From the NCBI RefSeq assembly GCF_030733845.1, contig NZ_CP132312.1, forward strand, positions 324,501 through 388,500: a stretch of 64,000 nucleotides of DNA, in the 5' to 3' direction. Of the stretch, positions 27,946 through 35,306 are shown piece after piece. The DNA comes from Shinella zoogloeoides. GTDB lineage: Bacteria > Pseudomonadota > Alphaproteobacteria > Rhizobiales > Rhizobiaceae. The position numbers and the translations under genes were made by a program. Under the pieces are notes generated by a model. It did not search any database, was not told the DNA's origin, and saw nothing but the letters and a program-made list of their open reading frames with translations. Position 1 is the stretch's first letter, and each line of letters opens with the position of its first letter.

Positions 27946-28251
27946 ATGCTCGAAGCGGCAGCCTATCTGGAGACGGAGAACGGCCGGAAATATCTGGCGC
28001 AGCTCTGCAAGCATTTCGCCCACAAGATCGAGGTCTCCTATACCGAGACCCAGGGCGAATGCCGCTTCGTCTGCGGCACGGCCATTCTGGAAGCGGATGA
28101 CAAGGGCCTGCGCATGGTCGCGACGTCGGACGATGCGCAGGGCCTTGCCGAAACCCAATCGGTCATAGAATCCCATCTCGTACGCTTCGCCTTCCGGGAA
28201 AACCTCCAGGCACTCGACTGGCGGCAGGACGAGGCAGCCCGAACGCCGTGA
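27946..28251 (+). CDS. DUF2218 family protein, first gene of a siderophore permease operon
   Basis: A 101-aa soluble protein with the DUF2218 pattern: YLAQLCKHFAHKIEVSY near the start, a central beta region, and HLVRFAFRENLQALDWR at the end. DUF2218 genes commonly accompany iron-siderophore uptake genes; a cytosolic iron-release or heme/siderophore-related role is suspected, not proven. The ATG at 27946 is preferred over 27919 because aagggg lies 8 bases before it. The stop is 1 bp from the next start. Confidence 0.85.
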   Translation: MLEAAAYLETENGRKYLAQLCKHFAHKIEVSYTETQGECRFVCGTAILEADDKGLRMVATSDDAQGLAETQSVIESHLVRFAFRENLQALDWRQDEAARTP

Positions 28252-28252
28252 C

Positions 28253-29230
28253 ATGACCGCCGCCGTTTCAAGACCTTCCCTGCGCATGACCTGGATTGCG
28301 GGCCTCGGGCTCGCGTTCCTCTTCGTGCTGAGCCTTGTCGTCGGCGTCAGCCCGCTGCCGCTCGGCAGGGTCCTGAGCGACCCCGACGCCCTGCAGCTTC
28401 TCGTCATCAGCCGCCTGCCGCGCACGCTTGCCGCCATTCTCTGCGGCGCGGGCCTCGCGATTGCCGGCCTGATCATGCAGACGCTCTCGCGCAACCGCTT
28501 CGTCGAGCCCGCGACGGCCGGCACGGCGCAGAGTGCCGAACTCGGTATCCTCCTCGTCACGCTGCTCTTCCCGGCCGCCGCGCTGCCGCTGAAGACCCTC
28601 ATTGCCGGCGGCGCGGCCCTTCTCGGCACGTCGATCTTCCTTGCGACGGCGCAGCGCCTGCCGCCGGCCCAGCCTTTCCTCGTGCCGCTCTTCGGCATCG
28701 TCTATGGCGGCGTCATCGGCGCGGCGGCGACCTATGCGGCCTGGCAGGCGGACCTGCTGCAATATCTCGCCGTCTGGACCAACGGTGACTTTTCCGGCGT
28801 GCTGCGCGGGCGCTACGAAATGCTCTGGATCGCCGCGCTGATGGTCGCTTTCGCCTGGTTCGTCGCCGACCGGCTGACCATCATGGCGCTCGGGCGCGAG
28901 GCGAGCATCGGGCTTGGCATCGATTATGCCCGCATAATGCAGATCGGCCTGGTCATCGTCTCCGTCATCACCGCGCTTTGCGTCGTCGTCGTCGGCATGA
29001 TCCCCTTCGTCGGCCTTGCCGTGCCGAACATCGTCTCGCGGCTGATGGGCGACAATGTGCGCGGCACGCTCGGCTGGGTGGCGGCCGGCGGGGCAGGGCT
29101 GGTGCTTGCCTGCGACATCGCCGGACGCCTGATCCGCTACCCCTATGAAATCCCCGTCGGCACCGTGATGGGCGTTGTCGGCGGCGCGGTTTTCCTCTGG
29201 CTGCTCTTCCGGCGCGGCGCCCATGGCTGA
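28253..29230 (+). CDS. Iron-siderophore ABC transporter permease (FecCD family)
   Basis: A 325-aa permease with about nine membrane helices. ISRLPRTLAAILCGAGLAIAGLIMQTLSRNRFVEPATAGTAQSAELG is the conserved family region (about residues 50-95) and GMIPFVGLAVPNIVSRLMG is the ATPase-coupling segment (about 245-265). It overlaps the second permease by 8 bp. No binding-protein gene is in this operon; the FatB-like protein at 14.6 kb is the obvious partner. Confidence 0.92.
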   Translation: MTAAVSRPSLRMTWIAGLGLAFLFVLSLVVGVSPLPLGRVLSDPDALQLLVISRLPRTLAAILCGAGLAIAGLIMQTLSRNRFVEPATAGTAQSAELGILLVTLLFPAAALPLKTLIAGGAALLGTSIFLATAQRLPPAQPFLVPLFGIVYGGVIGAAATYAAWQADLLQYLAVWTNGDFSGVLRGRYEMLWIAALMVAFAWFVADRLTIMALGREASIGLGIDYARIMQIGLVIVSVITALCVVVVGMIPFVGLAVPNIVSRLMGDNVRGTLGWVAAGGAGLVLACDIAGRLIRYPYEIPVGTVMGVVGGAVFLWLLFRRGAHG

Positions 29231-30164
29231 CCGCCGTCTTCTCGCCCTTGCCGCGGCCGCGCTCGTTTCCGCCGTGGCGTTCCTGGCGATCGGCCTCAAG
29301 GGCAACATCGCCTTCGTGCTGGAACTGCGCCTCCTGAAACTGGCGGCCCTTGTGCAGGTCGGCGTCGCGATCGCCATTTCCACCGTGATCTTCCAGACCG
29401 TCACCGGCAACCGCATCCTGACGCCGTCGGTCATGGGCCTCGATGCGCTCTATCTCTTCGGCCAGATGCTGATGGTCTTCCTGCTCGGCGGCGTCGGTTA
29501 TGTGACCTTCGATCCGCAACTGAAGTTCGGGCTAGAAGTCCTGCTGCTGATGCTGCTTGCCTGCGGGCTGCTGCTGCCCATGCTGAAGAGCCGGCTCGAC
29601 ATGGGCTTGATGCTGCTTGCCGGCGTCGTTTTCGGCGTGCTGTTCCGCAGCCTCTATTCGCTGCTCGCGCGCCTGATCGATCCCAACGAATTCGCCGTGG
29701 CGCAGACGGCGAGCTTTGCCAACTTCAATGCGGTGCGCACCGATCTCCTCGTGTTCGCCGCCATCGTGACGGCGATCGCCGTAATCGTCGCCTGGCGCGC
29801 GCGCCACGTGCTGGATGTCATCTCGCTGGGGCCGGATACGGCGACGGGGCTGGGTATCGGCTGGGCCGGCACGGTGACCGGCCTGCTTCTCCTCGTCTCG
29901 GCGCTCGTTGCGGTCTCCACCGCGCTGGTCGGCCCGGTCGCCTTCTTCGGCCTCTTGGTGGCGGCCCTTGCCGAGCGCATCGTCGCGACCCGCCGTCATG
30001 GCGTTCTGCTGCCGGCCGCCGCCCTTGCCGGCATCGTCGTGCTCGTCGGCGGACAGACGCTCTTCCAGCATGCGCTGGGTAGCGTCACGGCGCTCGGCGT
30101 CGTCATCGAATTCGTCGGCGGGCTCGTGTTCCTCCTGCTGCTGGTCCTTGGGAGCCGCAAATGA
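29223..30164 (+). CDS. Iron-siderophore ABC transporter permease (FecCD family)
   Basis: A 313-aa second permease, about nine helices, with STVIFQTVTGNRILTPSVMGLDALYLF (about residues 55-80) and the cytoplasmic coupling region LVGPVAFFGLLVAALAERIV (about 230-250). The NRILTPSVMGLDALY wording resembles the FatC/YclO branch. It overlaps the upstream permease (8 bp) and downstream ATPase (4 bp), giving a tight D-C-ATPase order. Confidence 0.92.
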   Translation: MADRRLLALAAAALVSAVAFLAIGLKGNIAFVLELRLLKLAALVQVGVAIAISTVIFQTVTGNRILTPSVMGLDALYLFGQMLMVFLLGGVGYVTFDPQLKFGLEVLLLMLLACGLLLPMLKSRLDMGLMLLAGVVFGVLFRSLYSLLARLIDPNEFAVAQTASFANFNAVRTDLLVFAAIVTAIAVIVAWRARHVLDVISLGPDTATGLGIGWAGTVTGLLLLVSALVAVSTALVGPVAFFGLLVAALAERIVATRRHGVLLPAAALAGIVVLVGGQTLFQHALGSVTALGVVIEFVGGLVFLLLLVLGSRK

Positions 30165-30919
30165 TCCGGATAGAAAACGTCTCCTTCAAGCACCGGGTGA
30201 CGCCGATCCTCACCGATGTCAGCCTCGATATCCCGAAGGGCGGCGTCGTGGCGCTGATCGGCCCGAACGGCGCGGGAAAATCCTCGCTGCTCTCGCTCGT
30301 CGCGCGCCTGCAGCCGCTCCAGGCCGGCGTCATCGAGATCGACGGCCTGCCGGTGAACACGACGCCCGGCCGGGACCTCGCCAGGGTGATCGCCATCCTG
30401 CGGCAGGATACCACTGTGGCCAGCCGCCTGCGCGTGCGCGAACTCGTCGGCTTCGGCCGGTTCCCGCACGGCCGCGGACGCCTTGCCGGGGATGACCACG
30501 CGATCATCGACGCGGCGCTCGCCCAGTTCGACCTCACCGACCTTGCCGACCGGTTCATCGAGACGCTTTCCGGCGGTCAACGCCAGCGCGCGCTCGTCGC
30601 CATGGCCTTCGCGCAGGGCACGGACTATCTGCTGCTCGACGAGCCGCTGAACAATCTCGACATGTACTATGCCCGCGCGCTCATGCGCTCGCTGCGCACC
30701 GTCGCCGACGAAAACGGCACGACGGTCGTCATCGTGCTGCACGACATCAACCAGGCGAGCGCCCATGCGGACCGGATCGTCGCGATGAAGGATGGCCGCA
30801 TCGTGGCGGACGGCGCGCCGGCCGACATCCTGACGCCCGACACGCTCGAAGCCGTCTTCGGATTCCGCATGCGGGTCGAGCGCATCGAGGGCAAGCCTTT
30901 CGTGCTGCACCAGCTTTAG
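30161..30919 (+). CDS. Iron-siderophore ABC transporter ATP-binding protein
   Basis: A 252-aa ATPase: Walker A GPNGAGKSS (about residues 34-42), Q-loop near ILRQDT, signature LSGGQRQRA (about 138-146), Walker B YLLLDEP with catalytic Glu, and H-loop VLHDINQ. The C-terminus ends in VLHQL; its TAG stop codon is completed by the first bases of the palindromic repeat at 30918. Energises the two FecCD permeases upstream. Confidence 0.93.
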   Translation: MIRIENVSFKHRVTPILTDVSLDIPKGGVVALIGPNGAGKSSLLSLVARLQPLQAGVIEIDGLPVNTTPGRDLARVIAILRQDTTVASRLRVRELVGFGRFPHGRGRLAGDDHAIIDAALAQFDLTDLADRFIETLSGGQRQRALVAMAFAQGTDYLLLDEPLNNLDMYYARALMRSLRTVADENGTTVVIVLHDINQASAHADRIVAMKDGRIVADGAPADILTPDTLEAVFGFRMRVERIEGKPFVLHQL

Positions 30920-31061
30920 GATCGAACGCCATTCAGCCCATGCCGGCCTGCAAATGGCGCTTTCCCGCGCTTCCGGTGCTCACGTACCGAAGTACGCTGC
31001 GCTCCGGGTCGCGGAAAAGCACCATTTTCGGCTCGCCCTGAACTGAATGTCGTTCGGTCCT
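30918..31061. repeat. Palindromic intergenic repeat, copy 1 (RIME-like)
   Basis: A 144-bp element about 90% identical to the one at 33433-33577. Its ends form inverted repeats (AGGATCGAACGCCATTC / GAATGTCGTTCGGTCCT), and the inner ~31-bp arms pair imperfectly around a gtac centre near 30982-30997. It fills the whole space between two convergent genes and supplies the AG of one TAG stop (30917-30919) and the CT of the other (30060s complement, 31060-31062). It resembles rhizobial intergenic mosaic/palindromic elements; the exact family is not certain. Confidence 0.75.
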
Positions 31062-32457
31062 AGGACGCAGTTTTCATCGCTGCCGCGAGAACCTCGTAGA
31101 CGCGGGGCTCCAGCATGTGGGCGACGTTGAAGCGCATGAAGCCGGCGGCGCCCTGCGACACGCTGAAGACGTTGCCGGGAGCGAGGACGACGCCACCGGC
31201 GACGGCGGCCTGTGCCACCAGCGCGGAATCGAGCCCGTCCGGCAGGCGGCACCAGAGGTTGAAGCCGCCGCGCGGCAGGATGACGGGCTCGATGCCGAGA
31301 CGGCGCAGGCGATCGGCCGTCTCGCGCCGCACGCGCACGAGTTTGCGCCGCAGTTCCTCCATATGCTTGCGGTAGCCGCCGCCGGCGAGCATATGGGCGA
31401 TGATCTCGCTGGAAATCGGGTTCGGTCCGCCGAAATTGGTGGCGATCTGCAGGTCCACCAGCCCCTCGATCCAGTCCGGCCGCGCCGCGATATAGCCGCA
31501 GCGCGCGGAGGCCGAGAGGGTTTTCGAGAAGCTGCCGATGCGGATGACGCGGGAAAGGCCGTCGAGCGCGGCAAGCCGCGTGGAGGGCTCCGGCTCGAAA
31601 TCGGCGAAGATGTCGTCCTCGACGATCGTCATGTCACTGCCGGCCGCCGCGTTCAGCAGCCGGTGCGCGACCTGCGGCGAGACCGTCGCCCCGGTCGGGT
31701 TGTGGATCGCCGAATTGGTGATGTAGAGCTTGGGCCGCCCGGCGGCGAGGATCGCCTCGAAGGCGCCGATATCGGGTCCCGACGGCCCATAGGGCACGCC
31801 GATGATCTTCACCTGGTGCGCCTTCAGCAGCGCCTGGAAGTTGAAATAGCCGGGATCGTCGACGATCACGGTGTCGCCCGGCCGCAACAGGAAGCGGCAG
31901 ACGAGGTCGAGGGCCTGCGTGCCCGTATTGGTCAGCATCAGGTGATCAGGGCCGGCCCCGATGCCCTCCTCGGCAAGCCGCCCCAGCAGCAGGCGCCGCA
32001 GCGCCGGCGAACCGTGCGTGCTGCCGTAATAGGCGAGGAGGTCGCTTTCGCTGCGCGCGAGGCTGCGGATGGCGCGGCGCAGCGCCTCGTTCGGCATCCA
32101 GTCCGCCGGCAGCCAGCCGCAGCCGGGTTTGAGCACCGCGTCGTCGGCGTCGAGCGCCTGCCGCGATATCCAGAACGGATCGACCGCCCGTGCCTTCGGT
32201 GTCTCCGCCGCAAGTTTAAGCGGCGGCAGGGCGGCATTCGAGACGTAGAAGCCCGAGCCCCGCTGCGCCCGGATCAACCCTTCCGCCGCGAGGCGGTCAT
32301 AGGCCTCCACCACCGTCGAGGGGGAAACGTTCATCGTCGCCGCGAAGCGGCGGATCGAGGGAAGCCTGTCGCCGGGCGCAAGCGCGCGGCCGGCGATGCG
32401 GCCGCGGATCGCCGTCATGACGTCGGACGTTCTGCTTCCCGCAAGGTCGCCTGCCAT
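31060..32457 (-). CDS. MocR/PdxR-type GntR regulator with aminotransferase domain
   Basis: A 465-aa fusion: N-terminal GntR winged helix (about residues 12-78: RIAGRALAPGDRLPSIRRFAATMNVSPSTVVEAYDRLAAEGLI) and a class I aminotransferase-like domain (about 110-460) with PGYFNF, the NPTG motif in HNPTGATVSP and the PLP-binding Lys in SFSKTLSASARCGY. Such proteins use PLP as effector or cofactor for sensing and often control a divergent EamA exporter, as here. The ATG at 32457 follows an aggagcggag leader. The stop codon lies in the palindromic repeat. Confidence 0.92.
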   Translation of the reverse strand: MAGDLAGSRTSDVMTAIRGRIAGRALAPGDRLPSIRRFAATMNVSPSTVVEAYDRLAAEGLIRAQRGSGFYVSNAALPPLKLAAETPKARAVDPFWISRQALDADDAVLKPGCGWLPADWMPNEALRRAIRSLARSESDLLAYYGSTHGSPALRRLLLGRLAEEGIGAGPDHLMLTNTGTQALDLVCRFLLRPGDTVIVDDPGYFNFQALLKAHQVKIIGVPYGPSGPDIGAFEAILAAGRPKLYITNSAIHNPTGATVSPQVAHRLLNAAAGSDMTIVEDDIFADFEPEPSTRLAALDGLSRVIRIGSFSKTLSASARCGYIAARPDWIEGLVDLQIATNFGGPNPISSEIIAHMLAGGGYRKHMEELRRKLVRVRRETADRLRRLGIEPVILPRGGFNLWCRLPDGLDSALVAQAAVAGGVVLAPGNVFSVSQGAAGFMRFNVAHMLEPRVYEVLAAAMKTAS

Positions 32458-32467
32458 CTCCGCTCCT

Positions 32468-32510
32468 ATTGTATGGGTCCATGGGCCAGTACAGTTTGCC
32501 GTAATTGTAT
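32468..32510. promoter_or_regulatory. Direct repeats ATTGTAT in the MocR-EamA divergent region
   Basis: Two identical ATTGTAT heptamers at 32468-32474 and 32504-32510 (36 bp apart) flank a gggtccatgggcc dyad and a ccagtacag segment. MocR/GabR-type regulators bind direct repeats in the shared promoter region of the divergent target, so this is the likely operator of the neighbouring regulator. Confidence 0.45.
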
Positions 32511-32570
32511 TGCTTTGTTCCTGCCTTTGCCAAGCCCTTGCCTGTATCGAGAAGGGGAATGCGAGGGACG

Positions 32571-33434
32571 ATGAGAACATCCATGGACGGTTGGGGCAGC
32601 GGGCTGCTCGGGGTCATCATTTTCAGCGGTTCGCTGCCGGCGACCCGCATCGCGGTGGCGGATTTCTCGCCGATGTTCCTGACCTCCGCGCGGGCGGTCA
32701 TCGCGGCGCTTCTGGGGGCGGCGCTGTTGTTCGCGCTGCGCCAGCCAAGGCCGTCGCGCGGCGATCTTGCCTCGCTGGTCATCATCGCGCTCGGGGTCGT
32801 CGTCGGCTTTCCGCTGCTGACGGCGCTGGCGCTGCAATACATCACCTCGGCCCATTCCATCGTCTTCATCGGCCTGCTGCCGCTGGCGACCGCCGTCTTC
32901 GGCGTCCTGCGCGGCGGGGAGCGGCCGAAACCGCTGTTCTGGCTCTTCTCCGGCATCGGCAGCGCGACGGTGGTCGGCTTCGCGCTGAATTCCGGCGCCG
33001 AGATCTCGCTCGTGGGAGACTTGCTGATGGTCGCCGCCGTCATCGTCTGCGGCCTCGGCTATGCGGAAGGCGCGAAGCTTTCGCGCACGCTCGGCGGCTG
33101 GCAGGTGATCTCCTGGGCGCTGGTGCTTTCGCTGCCGGCGATGGGGGTCGTCATGCTGTTCTCGCTGCCGGGAACGCTGGAAGGCGTCGAAGGCCGCGCC
33201 TGGGCGGGACTTGCCTATGTCTCCATCTTCAGCATGCTGATCGGCTTCGTCTTCTGGTATCGCGGGCTGGCGCTCGGCGGCATCGCCGCGGTGGGACAGT
33301 TGCAGCTTCTCCAGCCCTTCTTCGGCCTTCTGCTGGCCGCCTGGCTGCTGCACGAAAAGGTCAGCCCGCTCATGATCGTCACGACGCTTGCCATCGTGCT
33401 TTGCGTTGCCGGCGCGCGCAAGTTCGCCCGTTAG
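32571..33434 (+). CDS. EamA/DMT-family transporter
   Basis: A 287-aa protein with ten membrane helices in two EamA repeats (about residues 8-135 and 145-280). The first repeat ends in LPLATAVFGVLRGGERP and the second in LQPFFGLLLAAWLLHEKVSP, the usual end-of-repeat glutamate motifs. Drug/metabolite transporters of this type export amino acids or other metabolites. The ATG at 32571 has a gcgaggg Shine-Dalgarno. It is divergent from the MocR regulator, which probably controls it. The TAG stop is completed by the palindromic repeat. Confidence 0.9.
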   Translation: MRTSMDGWGSGLLGVIIFSGSLPATRIAVADFSPMFLTSARAVIAALLGAALLFALRQPRPSRGDLASLVIIALGVVVGFPLLTALALQYITSAHSIVFIGLLPLATAVFGVLRGGERPKPLFWLFSGIGSATVVGFALNSGAEISLVGDLLMVAAVIVCGLGYAEGAKLSRTLGGWQVISWALVLSLPAMGVVMLFSLPGTLEGVEGRAWAGLAYVSIFSMLIGFVFWYRGLALGGIAAVGQLQLLQPFFGLLLAAWLLHEKVSPLMIVTTLAIVLCVAGARKFAR

Positions 33435-33577
33435 GACCGATCGACATTCAGCCCATGCCGGCCTGCAAACGGCACTTTTGCGCGCTTCCGGTGCTCACGT
33501 ACCAAAAGTACGCTGCGCTCCGGATCACGCAAAAGCACCATTTTCGGCTCGGCCTGAACCGAATGTCGATCGGTCCT
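33433..33577. repeat. Palindromic intergenic repeat, copy 2 (RIME-like)
   Basis: A 145-bp element with perfect 17-bp terminal inverted repeats (AGGACCGATCGACATTC / GAATGTCGATCGGTCCT) and long imperfect inner arms around a gtaccaaaagtac centre. It starts within the TAG stop of the EamA gene. Compared with copy 1, changes in one arm are matched in the other, indicating that the folded structure is maintained. Confidence 0.8.
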
Positions 33578-33661
33578 GGCCTCCGTCGCGATAAATGCCA
33601 CTTGGCAACCGGGCTTGCCGGGATGCAGGATGACGCGTCAACCGTAAGGAGGAGTGCGAGC

Positions 33662-35251
33662 GTGACCACTGAACTCGATCATCTGAGCCGGCTTGTCGCC
33701 GGCGGACGGCTTTCCCGACGCGACTTTCTCGGCCGGGCCGCCATGCTCGGCCTCTCGATCACGGCGGCCAATGCCTTGCTGACCAGCGCGGCGCGCGCGG
33801 AAGGACCCGTCAAGGGTGGCGTGCTGCGCGCGGGGCTTGTCGGCGGCGCGGCCACCGACAGCCTCGACCCCGCGACCTGGGCCAGCCAGGTGCCCTATAC
33901 GATCGGCCGCTGCTGGGGCGAGCAGCTGCTCGAGATCTCACCCGCCGGCGAGATCGAGTATCGCCTCGCCGAATCCTACGAGGCGTCCTCCGACGCCAAG
34001 ACGTGGACCTTCAAGATCCGCAAGGACGTCACCTTCCACAACGGCAAGCCGCTGACACCGGAGGATGTCGTCGCCACCTTCGAGCGCCACGCCGATGCAG
34101 ATTCGAAATCCGCCGCCCTCGCTTTCGTGGCCGAGTTCGACACGGTCAAGGCGGACGGCGGCAATGTGGTGATCACGCTGAAAGAGCCGAACGCCGACCT
34201 GCCCTACGTCGTCAGTGACTACCACCTGATGATCCAGCCGAACGGCGGCAAGGGCAACCCGACCGAGGGCATCGGCACGGGTCCCTACAGGATGGCGGTC
34301 AACGAACCCGGCGTGCGCCATGTCGGGGAAAAGCACGAGGGATACTGGGGCAGCGACCAGCGCGGCCATGCCGATTCGGTCGAGATCATCGTCATCAACG
34401 ATTCAACGGCCCGCACGGCCGCGCTCCAGGGCGGGCGGATCGACATGATCAACCGGGTTGAGCCGAAGATAGTCGAGCTGGTCAAGCGCCTGCCGGGCGT
34501 GACGCTGCGCAACGTGCCCGGCAAGGGCCATTATGTGATGATCGCCCATTGCAACACGGCGCCCTTCGACAATAACGACCTGCGGCTGGCGCTGAAATAT
34601 GCGGTCGACCGCGAGGAGATGGTGCTGAAGATCCTCAGCGGCTACGGCACGGTCGGCAACGACACGCCGATGATCAAGGGCTATCCGCTGTTCGACGACG
34701 ATATCGAGCAGCGCAAGTTCGATCCGGAAAAGGCGGCCGAGCACTACAAGAAGTCGGGTCATAGCGGCCCGGTGCTGCTGCGCACCTCGGACGTCGCCTT
34801 CCCGGGCGCGGTCGATGCCGCCCAGCTTTTCCAGCAGAGCGCCGCCAAATGCGGCATCACCGTCGAGATCAAACGCGAGCCCGGCGACGGCTACTGGTCG
34901 GACGTCTGGAACAAGCAACCCTTCTCCATGTCCTACTGGACCGGCCGCCCGACGCAGGACCAGGTCTATTCCATCGCCTATCTTTCCAAGGCGGAATGGA
35001 ACGATACCCGCTTCTTCCGCGAGGATTTCGACAAGCTGATCATCGGCGCGCGCTCCGAGCTCGACCAGGCCAAACGCAAGGCCATGTACCGGCAGGCCGC
35101 GATGATCCTGCGCGACGAGGGCGGTGCGATCGTGCCGATGTTCAACAACTATATCGACGCGACGAGCGCCAAGGCTGGCGGCTGGGTGGACGACCCGAAC
35201 GGCGAGCTGATGGGCGGGCACGCCCTGACGAAATGCTGGGTGGTCGCCTGA
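33662..35251 (+). CDS. Tat-exported ABC transporter substrate-binding protein (peptide/DppA family 5)
   Basis: A 529-aa family 5 extracellular solute-binding protein. The N-terminus has a twin-arginine signal, SRRDFLG, followed by a hydrophobic stretch and a SAARA cleavage site. The mature part begins KGGVLRAGLVGGAATDSLDP; WTFKIRKDVTFHNGKPLTPEDVVATFER is the family signature (about residues 110-140). The GTG start at 33662 has a strong aaggaggag ribosome binding site; an in-frame ATG at 33623 lacks one. No permease or ATPase genes follow, so it is an orphan binding protein. Ligand unknown. Confidence 0.88.
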   Translation: MTTELDHLSRLVAGGRLSRRDFLGRAAMLGLSITAANALLTSAARAEGPVKGGVLRAGLVGGAATDSLDPATWASQVPYTIGRCWGEQLLEISPAGEIEYRLAESYEASSDAKTWTFKIRKDVTFHNGKPLTPEDVVATFERHADADSKSAALAFVAEFDTVKADGGNVVITLKEPNADLPYVVSDYHLMIQPNGGKGNPTEGIGTGPYRMAVNEPGVRHVGEKHEGYWGSDQRGHADSVEIIVINDSTARTAALQGGRIDMINRVEPKIVELVKRLPGVTLRNVPGKGHYVMIAHCNTAPFDNNDLRLALKYAVDREEMVLKILSGYGTVGNDTPMIKGYPLFDDDIEQRKFDPEKAAEHYKKSGHSGPVLLRTSDVAFPGAVDAAQLFQQSAAKCGITVEIKREPGDGYWSDVWNKQPFSMSYWTGRPTQDQVYSIAYLSKAEWNDTRFFREDFDKLIIGARSELDQAKRKAMYRQAAMILRDEGGAIVPMFNNYIDATSAKAGGWVDDPNGELMGGHALTKCWVVA

Positions 35252-35267
35252 GGCGATTGGAACAGGT

Positions 35268-35289
35268 GAGGGGCGTTTCGGCGCCCCTC
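35268..35289. terminator. Hairpin between convergent genes
   Basis: A perfect 8-bp stem gaggggcg/cgcccctc with a 6-base loop stands between the binding-protein gene and the convergent inverse-autotransporter gene. It lacks a T run on either side, so termination efficiency is uncertain. Confidence 0.5.
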
Positions 35290-35306
35290 GCCATTATCGC
35301 TACCGC

